Assembly: GCA_031935845.1 (NCBI GenBank)
Contig: JAJBWA010000001.1
Span: 1-7,514, forward strand
DNA length: 7,514 nucleotides
Reading direction: 5' to 3'
Origin: UBA9732 sp031935845
Lineage (GTDB): Bacteria; Spirochaetota; Spirochaetia; Sphaerochaetales; Sphaerochaetaceae
Shown: positions 1 to 5,837 of the stretch, piece by piece
Layout: each line of letters begins with the position of its first letter
Numbering within the stretch: the stretch's first letter is position 1
The notes under the pieces: model-generated
Seen by the model: the letters and a program-made list of their open reading frames with translations, nothing else
The model's database searches: none
Told to the model about the DNA's origin: nothing
Translations under genes and position numbers: made by a program

Positions 1-196
1 ATACACAAGCAAGTCTTTCTTTCTTACATATACAAAAGGGTGTAATTAGCAGAAAAAAAAGATGTAACCAAAATGTAACCTAAAAATGTGACCAATAGTT
101 AGAGATAATACTGACTACTTAAAATAATACTGAATAACAATTTTCTTTAAATACAAGAAAATAGCAAACCTATGAACACTAAAAATGAATAAGGCT
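1..196. other. AT-rich gene-free region with short direct repeats, probable edge of an integrated element
   Basis: I see no convincing gene in this stretch. It is far more AT-rich than the rest of the window. It contains ATGTAACC at 62-69 and 73-80 with a variant ATGTGACC at 86-93, ATAATACTGA at 105-114 and 124-133, and an 8-bp perfect inverted repeat ATTTTCTT/AAGAAAAT at 140-147 and 155-162 around a TTTAAATA core. All three forward frames are open from the left edge for only 14-26 codons, and none gives a recognisable protein end. Because it abuts a tRNA 3' half, I infer that it is the terminal non-coding part of an integrated element. The repeats could be recombinase arm sites or regulatory sites, but that is a guess. 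Confidence 0.4.
62..133. repeat. Two sets of short direct repeats
   Basis: ATGTAACC occurs twice, starting at 62 and 73, with a one-base variant (ATGTGACC) starting at 86. The spacing of 11 and 13 bases is near one helical turn. ATAATACTGA occurs exactly at 105-114 and 124-133. The copies are visible in the sequence. Their role is unknown, and low-complexity AT-rich DNA makes chance repeats more likely. Confidence 0.45.
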
Positions 197-243
197 CTTG
201 GCTCATAACCTGGAGGCCGTAGGTCCGAGTCCTACCCCTGCTA
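197..243 (+). pseudogene. 3' half of elongator tRNA-Met (CAT), probable attachment-site remnant
   Basis: The sequence folds as the last two-thirds of a tRNA. The anticodon loop CTCATAA (202-208, anticodon CAT at 204-206) is followed by an intact 3' anticodon strand CCTGG (209-213), a variable loop AGGCC (214-218), the T stem GTAGG/CCTAC (219-223 and 231-235), a 7-base T loop TCCGAGT, a 3' acceptor strand CCCTGCT (236-242) and discriminator A243, with no encoded CCA. The 5' anticodon strand is CTTGG instead of the CCAGG needed to pair fully, so tRNA homology fades at about 200. No D arm or 5' acceptor strand (AGCAGGG) is found upstream. T55 appears replaced by C in the T loop. A tRNA 3' half starting at the anticodon arm is the classic scar of integrase-mediated insertion; the intact tRNA would lie at the other end of the element, to the left of this window. 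Confidence 0.72.
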
Positions 244-307
244 AATGAGAAAACCAAGGTGAAAGCCTTGGTTTTCTTTTTTTGGAGCGCCGGGTCCTAC
301 CCCTGCT
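229..307 (+). repeat. 14-bp direct repeat of the tRNA 3' end (229-242 and 294-307)
   Basis: GTCCTACCCCTGCT occurs at 229-242, where it is the end of the T arm plus the acceptor strand of the tRNA-Met remnant, and again at 294-307. The two copies are 65 bases apart with the hairpin between them. The second copy lacks the 5' T-stem strand (it is preceded by GAGCGCCGG), so it is not part of another folded tRNA. It ends five bases before the stop codon of the convergent gene. It may be a second, older attachment remnant or a local duplication. Confidence 0.6.
247..283 (+). terminator. Strong hairpin with T tract downstream of the tRNA remnant
   Basis: A 12-bp perfect stem (AGAAAACCAAGG at 248-259 with CCTTGGTTTTCT at 266-277) closes on a GAAA-type tetraloop through a T-G wobble and is followed by seven T residues (277-283). 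On the plus strand this has the form of an intrinsic terminator and would have ended transcription of the original tRNA-Met. The stem is symmetrical and A-rich on the other side, so it may also act on the minus-strand lipase gene, which ends 29 bases away. In archaea the T tract would be the main signal. Confidence 0.65.
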
Positions 308-311
308 TCTT

Positions 312-2873
312 TTACCTTGACGCTGCCTCAGCCGGAGGTGTTTCTTCCGGCTTCTCGGTATTCCTGATCTTGTAGCACGAATACATCAGGCTGTAGACCG
401 CCAGATAGTATGCGGCCATCAGTACGACGTGCAACACCAACAGCTTGTTGTTGATCCTGCGGTAGATCACCATCACAACGTCGGAGATGGTGAACATCAT
501 GCAGGAGAGCGCAATCGGAGCACCCATTCTGTATCCGGAGACCACAAGCATGGAAAGCAGGAAGCCGAAACCGGCAATCTTATACACTGAATTGCCCAGG
601 CTTTCCCTGAATATGAACACTGTGACCAGAACCGCCAGACAGCCGACAAAAAACGCGAACCACTGGTATGCGCTGAGGTGCTTCTCCCTGATGAACAGCA
701 CTATCATGCAGGCATGGATGATGCCGTACATGATCATTCCTGCCGTGAATGAATAGTTGATAACGCAATCCGTCACCGCACACAGCAGTACAAAGACTCC
801 CAGCACAATGTGGAATCTGCCCTCATCAGTGTTCAGCAGAGCGCGCTTCTTCCTACGCATTAGGCCGATGAACACGAACAGTACGGAGACCACGCCTATA
901 GCCATCTTCGTGATGGTCCTGGGAGTCACGGATTTGTACAGCCAGAAGAAAAGGTCTCCCACCAGGAATCCCATGAATACGAGCGCAAAGAACAGGAAGG
1001 GCAGGAAGCCGATGCGTTTCCTGCTGATCAGCCTGATCAGCACTGCAATCAGCAGCACCGCCAGCATCACTATTCCGGCGGGGATGAGGACAAGCATGAA
1101 GACCATTCCTCTCCATCCGAGGGGATATGGCTTGACGCCCAGTGATTCCGACAGGAAGTTCGGAGGAAGATACTTGGCGTTCTCATCGAAGTCAGCCGCA
1201 TCTATGACAGTGGTCGTGAGGTCCGGTGTCCTGTCTCCGGAGGTGTAGACCATGAGGTTCTCGCCAAGTTCCTCGAAGTGTCCCAATAAGACGTATTCCT
1301 CCGCTATCTCCGTGCTGTCGTAATTGACGATGAGAGCCATCGTCAAGGACCTTTCCTCCGGGGTTCCGTACCACACCGTGTATTCGATGTCGTGTGGAAT
1401 CGTGAGGATTATCTCTTTGGTGTCGCCGCTTCCGAAGGAGAAGGAAGGAATGTGGTCCGCGTTGTCCGCATAAACAATCTCTCCGTTCTTGATTTCCAGA
1501 AGCAGGGAATCGTCGGAACCCTCGGTCACGCGGAGAGTGTACTGGTCATTGAGTTCGAAGATCGCAATCCTGGTGAACTCGGTCTTGTCGGTGAATATGT
1601 CGTCCGGGTTGTCGGAGGAGAGCATCCAGGTGATGTACACGTCCTGAGTGTGCTCGTGCATGAGGTTGCTGGTCAGGGATGTGTTGGGATTCCACATCAG
1701 ACCGATGTCTCCGACCTCCAGCAGGGACTCGAACGCAAGCTTCACCGCAAAGTCTATCAGGGATGTGACGACCTCCCTGTTGTCGTCGTTGACCAGACGC
1801 CCGTCGTCGCTGAGCTGCGAGATCTGACTGAGGATGTTGTTGGGGGATCTGTCGGAGAACGCCGATATCAGCCTGTCCTGTATGCACTCCGCATAGAGCT
1901 CCTGCGTGGGGCAGAGCTCGTTGATCAGTCCCAGCAGGGTGTGGAGCTGGAAGTTGACCGGCACGTTGACCCAGAAATCCATTCCGGTGAACTTCTGAGA
2001 CACATCGTTCGCACGCCGCATCTTCTCCCAGAAATCGCTGTCGGTTTCAGCGAGGGATGTATGCAGCGTTATTCCGTAGCGCTCGAAGCCCCAGCTTGAG
2101 AGCGGGACCTGCGGAACCGGATCATACTGTCCCACGATGCTGAAGATGTTGTCGTAACGCTCGGGATTTGAGTCCTTTGTCGTCCTCGGGGTGGCGAACA
2201 GGTATGCGAAGATGTCCTCCTTGTTGAAGACTCCCGAGTCCACGAGGTCCGCGGCGGCGATGTTGCTGACTGCGGCCGAGCGGCTGAATCCTGTGATCCA
2301 GATCTTGATCCTGCCCTGGATGTTGCGCCTTCCGATGTATCCGAAGATCCTGTTCACTATCAGATCTGCGGCACTATCGAATCCCTGATGGCGATCTCCG
2401 GTGCCTACCGTGAAGTTCGACAGCCATTCGTTGGAATAACCGCCTCCACAGACCGCAACGGCGATTACGGTGTACGGCTGCCCGTCCTCATCGGTCATCT
2501 CCTTCATTCCGATGATGGAGGCAACGGTGAAGAGCGACGGATTCTTGTCGTAGTCATCTGTCACCAGATCGTTGAATCCGCAGTCCAGCATGAACTGGAT
2601 GGCATGCTGGCTTGGGGAGTGATCGTCCTTTTCGTATACAGGTCTGAAGGCCGCCACGGCAAGGCCGATACTCGCCTGGGCAAGGCGGTGGTTGTATGTG
2701 GTGGACGGCGCATTGAAGTACGAATCATCGAACTCCACCGGGATTTCGGATATGGTCCTGGCGACCATTGAATTGGTCACAGCGGAGACCTTGAAGGCAT
2801 AGACCGGAAACGATGCGCACAGCACCATGACCATCAGAAACAGAACAACTCTCTTCAACGAATTCCTTTTCAT
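312..2873 (-). CDS. Exported lipase-like hydrolase fused to a YhhN/TMEM86-like membrane domain
   Basis: This 853-residue protein starts with a signal peptide (basic MKRNSLKR, hydrophobic 9-22, likely cleavage after VYA at 26). Residues about 50-425 form a lipase-like alpha/beta-hydrolase: beta strand IKIWIT then GFSRS (195-199, nucleophile Ser197), Asp251 in GQYDPVPQVP followed by WGFERYG, and a late His (408, or 406) before DVYITWM, giving a plausible Ser-Asp-His triad outside the cell. Residues 430-580 look like a beta-rich extracytoplasmic module. About nine membrane segments follow from 590. The last ~210 residues match my memory of the YhhN/TMEM86 family: TDCVI (701-705), GMIMYGIIH (712-720), GAPIALSCMMFTISD (784-798) and AYYLAVYSLM (821-830). 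Some bacterial and animal members of that family cleave the vinyl-ether bond of lysoplasmalogens. I infer a two-step lipid hydrolase; substrate and activity are unproven. The start is set by the signal peptide; no Shine-Dalgarno precedes it. It is divergent from trkA and monocistronic here. The lipase call is firmer than the YhhN call. Confidence 0.82.
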   Translation of the reverse strand: MKRNSLKRVVLFLMVMVLCASFPVYAFKVSAVTNSMVARTISEIPVEFDDSYFNAPSTTYNHRLAQASIGLAVAAFRPVYEKDDHSPSQHAIQFMLDCGFNDLVTDDYDKNPSLFTVASIIGMKEMTDEDGQPYTVIAVAVCGGGYSNEWLSNFTVGTGDRHQGFDSAADLIVNRIFGYIGRRNIQGRIKIWITGFSRSAAVSNIAAADLVDSGVFNKEDIFAYLFATPRTTKDSNPERYDNIFSIVGQYDPVPQVPLSSWGFERYGITLHTSLAETDSDFWEKMRRANDVSQKFTGMDFWVNVPVNFQLHTLLGLINELCPTQELYAECIQDRLISAFSDRSPNNILSQISQLSDDGRLVNDDNREVVTSLIDFAVKLAFESLLEVGDIGLMWNPNTSLTSNLMHEHTQDVYITWMLSSDNPDDIFTDKTEFTRIAIFELNDQYTLRVTEGSDDSLLLEIKNGEIVYADNADHIPSFSFGSGDTKEIILTIPHDIEYTVWYGTPEERSLTMALIVNYDSTEIAEEYVLLGHFEELGENLMVYTSGDRTPDLTTTVIDAADFDENAKYLPPNFLSESLGVKPYPLGWRGMVFMLVLIPAGIVMLAVLLIAVLIRLISRKRIGFLPFLFFALVFMGFLVGDLFFWLYKSVTPRTITKMAIGVVSVLFVFIGLMRRKKRALLNTDEGRFHIVLGVFVLLCAVTDCVINYSFTAGMIMYGIIHACMIVLFIREKHLSAYQWFAFFVGCLAVLVTVFIFRESLGNSVYKIAGFGFLLSMLVVSGYRMGAPIALSCMMFTISDVVMVIYRRINNKLLVLHVVLMAAYYLAVYSLMYSCYKIRNTEKPEETPPAEAASR

Positions 2874-2972
2874 GGAAGTGATGATACAACAAACGAAGTC
2901 AGGTTGTCAGCAGTATCGGAGACAAAAGAGGACTGTTGATTCATACTGTAATAATGTTATACGATATCAGTC
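2874..2972. promoter_or_regulatory. Divergent intergenic promoter region between the lipase gene and trkA
   Basis: This 99-bp gap must carry promoters for both directions. For trkA, an AT-rich run (about 2939-2961, including TGTAATAATGTTATA) lies where an archaeal TATA element would sit for a transcript starting at or just before the ATG. A purine-rich GACAAAAGAG lies farther upstream at 2921-2930. No Shine-Dalgarno precedes either start codon, which suggests leaderless messages. A bacterial reading is also possible (TTGATT at 2936-2941, TTATAC at 2957-2962, 15-base spacer). For the minus strand I see no clear TATA element. The positions are visible; the promoter assignments are inference. 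Confidence 0.4.
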
Positions 2973-4352
2973 ATGAAAGTTGTAATCCTGGGCGCAGGCC
3001 GCAGAGGAATCAGACTGGCCAGACATCTGGTCGAGGAAAACAAGGACGTCATCATCATCGACGAGGATACGGATGACGTCAATACGGCGATGTCCAAGGT
3101 GGACTGCCTTGCCATAAAGGGCAGCGGCACCAGCCTCGAGGACCTCAGCGACGCGGGCGTCGACGACGCCGACGCGTTCGTCGCACTCACCGGAAGCGAC
3201 GAGACCAACCTGGTCTCCAGCGGAATCGCATCTTCGGAGTTCAAGGTCCCGCTTACCATCGCATCGATCCGCAACCTTTCGTACACGGGCTACAGCGGAA
3301 TCGGAAACTCCCTGATGGGCATAACCCATATAGTCAACCCCACACAGGAAGTCGCGCAATACATCTATCAGGATGTCGAGCGCGGAATATACAGCGACAT
3401 CATAACGTTCGAGAACTCATCGCTGCTTCTGTACAACGTATATGTCGAGCAGGATTCTCCCTACACCGACAAGATAGTCAGGCAGCTCAGGCAGGAGCTC
3501 AACGCCAACTTCATCATTGCCGCCCTCAACCGTGACGGCGAGGCCCTGGTCCCCAGCGGAGATACCGTGGTCAAGCCCGGCGACACGCTGAGTCTGGTTG
3601 CGCCGGAAGAGAGCGTGAACCAGCTGCTTTCGTCCGTGGGCCGCAAGTCAATGAAGGCAAAGCGCATCGCAATAGTCGGAGCCTCCCAGGTGGCCGACTT
3701 CCTGCTGCGCGCCATCCCCAAGTACCAGCACCGCGACATTGCCCTGATAGACAAGGACAAGGATGTGTGCGAGCACATGGCCACCGTCTACCCCGACGTC
3801 CTGGTGCTCAATGCCGACATCACGAACGAGGGCGTGTTCGAGGAGGAGGGCCTGGGCAATTACGACCTGATGCTCTGCCTTACAGGCAATGACGAGCTCA
3901 ACATCATCACCGCAAGCTACGCAAAGCATTTCGGCATAAAGAACTGTCTGGCTCTTGTGAACAAGAACCCCAACTACGTGCGAATGGCCGACCACCTGGA
4001 CATCGACAGCATCATCTCCACACAGGACGTTACCGTCGATTCCCTGATGCGCTATCTGCACGGACAGAACGTCTCCAGCATGCACTCGCTCTTCGACGGC
4101 CAGATCGAGGCCTTCGAGTTCACCATAGCCGAAGACAATCCGATTGCCGGAACCGCCCTCAAGGACATAGACATGAGGAGCAAGGGAATCATCGCCGGCG
4201 TCACCAAGCCGGACGGCAGGACCATCATCCCCGGCGGTCTGTACGTCATACAGGCCGGAGATGCGCTGATAACGGTCATAGAGAGGAAGTCCACGGACTT
4301 CATCCAGAAGCTCCTGCACGTAGGCCAGGACCTTGAGCAGAAGAAGGACTGA
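2973..4352 (+). CDS. trkA: Trk potassium uptake system, NAD-binding regulatory subunit TrkA
   Basis: A 459-residue cytosolic protein with the tandem TrkA layout RCK_N-RCK_C-RCK_N-RCK_C, the usual family length. The first Rossmann domain opens at the N-terminus with GAGRRG (7-12) and an acidic residue ending the second strand (Asp30), fitting NAD(H) binding. The first RCK_C covers about 140-220, including LVPSGDTVVKPGDTL. The second Rossmann domain begins at about 230 with VGASQVA, where the glycine motif has decayed, although Asp260 and LTGNDELN (303-310) remain. The second RCK_C is about 375-450 (PDGRTIIPGG, IQAGDALI). TrkA forms a ring under the TrkH channel and gates K+ flow in response to nucleotides. 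The start is fixed by the first Rossmann strand right after Met1; no Shine-Dalgarno is present. It is the first gene of the operon, two bases ahead of trkH. Confidence 0.95.
   Translation: MKVVILGAGRRGIRLARHLVEENKDVIIIDEDTDDVNTAMSKVDCLAIKGSGTSLEDLSDAGVDDADAFVALTGSDETNLVSSGIASSEFKVPLTIASIRNLSYTGYSGIGNSLMGITHIVNPTQEVAQYIYQDVERGIYSDIITFENSSLLLYNVYVEQDSPYTDKIVRQLRQELNANFIIAALNRDGEALVPSGDTVVKPGDTLSLVAPEESVNQLLSSVGRKSMKAKRIAIVGASQVADFLLRAIPKYQHRDIALIDKDKDVCEHMATVYPDVLVLNADITNEGVFEEEGLGNYDLMLCLTGNDELNIITASYAKHFGIKNCLALVNKNPNYVRMADHLDIDSIISTQDVTVDSLMRYLHGQNVSSMHSLFDGQIEAFEFTIAEDNPIAGTALKDIDMRSKGIIAGVTKPDGRTIIPGGLYVIQAGDALITVIERKSTDFIQKLLHVGQDLEQKKD
4344..4348 (+). promoter_or_regulatory. Shine-Dalgarno of trkH
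   Basis: AAGGA lies six bases before the trkH ATG, inside the last codons of trkA. It supports the ATG at 4355 as the start and contrasts with the absence of any such motif before trkA. Confidence 0.55.
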
Positions 4353-4354
4353 GC

Positions 4355-5821
4355 ATGAACATCAGGAAAAACATTAAGCTTCTTGCAATCGTACAGATAT
4401 TCCTGGCGATCCTGATGCTGGTCCCGATGATCATCAGCTACTCATACAGGGAGGTCAAGGCGGCCAACTCGTTCCTGTTCACCATACTTGCCATGGTGCT
4501 GATATCGGGCGGAGCCCTGGTGGTGCTGAAGGACGTCGAGCTTTCCGATTTCCGCCAGCGTGACGGATTCTTCTTCGTTACGTTCACGTGGATCCTGGCT
4601 GCTGCATTCGGCGCAATTCCCCTTGTGCTGTCGGGAGACTTCAGGACCTACAGCTCCGCGTTCTTCGAGATCATGAGCGGCTTCACTACTACCGGAGCCA
4701 CATGCCTTACCGACATCGAGGCCTGCTACAAGGGCATCCTGTTCTGGAGGAGCATGACCAACTGGCTGGGCGGAATGGGAATAGTGGTCCTGTTCGTGGC
4801 ACTGCTTCCCGCAATCGGTGCCAACATGGGCGCAGGAACCTTCCACCTCATGGGAGCCGAGTCCGTAGGTCCCGTCAAGGGCAAGCTGACGCCCAAGACA
4901 AAGCAGACGGCGCTGATCCTCTGGGGAATCTATGTGGGATTCTCGATCCTGGAGACGATATTCCTGCTGTTCGGAGGCCTTGATGCCTACGAGGCCGTGA
5001 CGGTGACTTTTTCCACCATGGCGGCCGCGGGATTCTGCGTCAAGGGAGCCTCCATAGGTGCGTTCAACAGTGCCTACGTGGATGTGGTGGTCACCACATT
5101 CATGCTTATTTCCGGCGCGAACTTCTCGCTGTACTACAAGGCATTCACCGGAAAATTCAGAAGCGTGTTCAAGGATTCCGAGCTCAGATGGTACCTTGCC
5201 ATCTGGTTCGGACTGTCGTTCCTTTCCGCAATCCAGCTGACCAACTCCAGGATATACGGAAGCTTCTTTACCTCATTCAGGTATGCTTCCTTCCACATTG
5301 CCTCGGTCCTTACGACAACGGGCTTTGCCACTGCCAATTACCTCAACTGGCCTGCGTTCTCCATCATGGCGGTAGTGCTGACCATGTTCATAGGCGGATG
5401 TGCAGGATCTGCAGGCGGCGGAATGAAGGTCACAAGGATAGCAACGCTCTTCAAGATGGGCGGAAACACCATACGCAAGAGGATCCACCCGGCTTCGGTC
5501 TCCAAGGTCAGGCTGGGCGATGACGTGATCCACGACGACACGCTGCTTTCCATAGCATCGTTCTGCGCGGTCTACATCATCACGTGGCTGCTGGGAGCTC
5601 TTGTCCTTTCGATATCCAGAATCGACATAGAGACCTGCATGGCTGCGTCCATACTGACGCTGGGCAACATAGGAATCGGTTTCGGAAAAGTCGGACCTGC
5701 CGGCAACTTCTCGATCTTCCCGCAGTGGTCGCTGTGGGTGTGTTCGTTCCTGATGCTGCTGGGCAGGCTCGAGATCTTCACCGTGCTGGTGGTGTTCTCG
5801 CGCTCATTCTGGAAGAGATGA
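4355..5821 (+). CDS. trkH: Trk potassium uptake system, membrane subunit TrkH
   Basis: A 488-residue polytopic membrane protein of the SKT (Trk/Ktr/HKT) superfamily, the usual length for TrkH. It has four pore repeats, and the filter glycine region is intact in each: FTTTGAT (G114), MAAAGFC (G226), TTTGFATAN (G323) and LGNIGIG (437-442). The glycine-rich intramembrane gate loop GGCAGSAGGGMKVTR (347-361) is also present, as is the NWLGGMGIVVL stretch (136-146) seen in TrkH proteins. It is the K+-translocating pore and works with TrkA, encoded immediately upstream. The start at MNIRKNIK precedes the first membrane helix (8-28) and follows a Shine-Dalgarno at a proper distance. The next gene begins 16 bases after the stop, so co-transcription is likely. 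No truncation or frameshift is seen. Confidence 0.95.
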   Translation: MNIRKNIKLLAIVQIFLAILMLVPMIISYSYREVKAANSFLFTILAMVLISGGALVVLKDVELSDFRQRDGFFFVTFTWILAAAFGAIPLVLSGDFRTYSSAFFEIMSGFTTTGATCLTDIEACYKGILFWRSMTNWLGGMGIVVLFVALLPAIGANMGAGTFHLMGAESVGPVKGKLTPKTKQTALILWGIYVGFSILETIFLLFGGLDAYEAVTVTFSTMAAAGFCVKGASIGAFNSAYVDVVVTTFMLISGANFSLYYKAFTGKFRSVFKDSELRWYLAIWFGLSFLSAIQLTNSRIYGSFFTSFRYASFHIASVLTTTGFATANYLNWPAFSIMAVVLTMFIGGCAGSAGGGMKVTRIATLFKMGGNTIRKRIHPASVSKVRLGDDVIHDDTLLSIASFCAVYIITWLLGALVLSISRIDIETCMAASILTLGNIGIGFGKVGPAGNFSIFPQWSLWVCSFLMLLGRLEIFTVLVVFSRSFWKR

Positions 5822-5822
5822 C

Positions 5823-5834
5823 GGGGGTAGGGAG
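5823..5834 (+). promoter_or_regulatory. Purine-rich ribosome binding site of the phosphatase gene
   Basis: GGGGGTAGGGAG fills the 16-base gap after trkH. The GGGGGTAG part sits seven bases from the ATG at 5838, and the GGAG part only three bases away. It is the strongest Shine-Dalgarno-like tract in the window and fixes the start. Confidence 0.6.
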
Positions 5835-5837
5835 AAA

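Noticed and set aside
1..83. Open frames running in from the left edge, the longest ending at 83
   Set aside because: They are short, lie in low-complexity AT-rich DNA and give no recognisable protein end; a partial gene ending there cannot be excluded or supported.
172..192. Tiny reading frame starting ATGAACACT
   Set aside because: Six codons ending at TAA, no ribosome binding site, and it sits in AT-rich DNA where such frames arise by chance.
163..243. A full tRNA using AGCA at 163-166 as the 5' acceptor strand
   Set aside because: Only four bases pair with the 3' strand, the distance to the anticodon arm is about eight bases too long and no D arm can be formed in between.
248..307. CRISPR-like repeat arrangement (hairpin plus duplicated 14-mer)
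   Set aside because: There are only two copies, the repeated unit is the tRNA 3' end, and the palindrome is a separate terminator-like hairpin between them.
1392..2099. 235-codon plus-strand frame opposite the lipase gene
   Set aside because: It lies wholly antisense to a well-supported gene, is rich in Val/Glu/Gly as expected of a shadow of GC-biased codons and has no recognisable domain.
3648..4319. 223-codon minus-strand frame opposite trkA
   Set aside because: It is a shadow of trkA, whose RCK domains are unambiguous on the plus strand.
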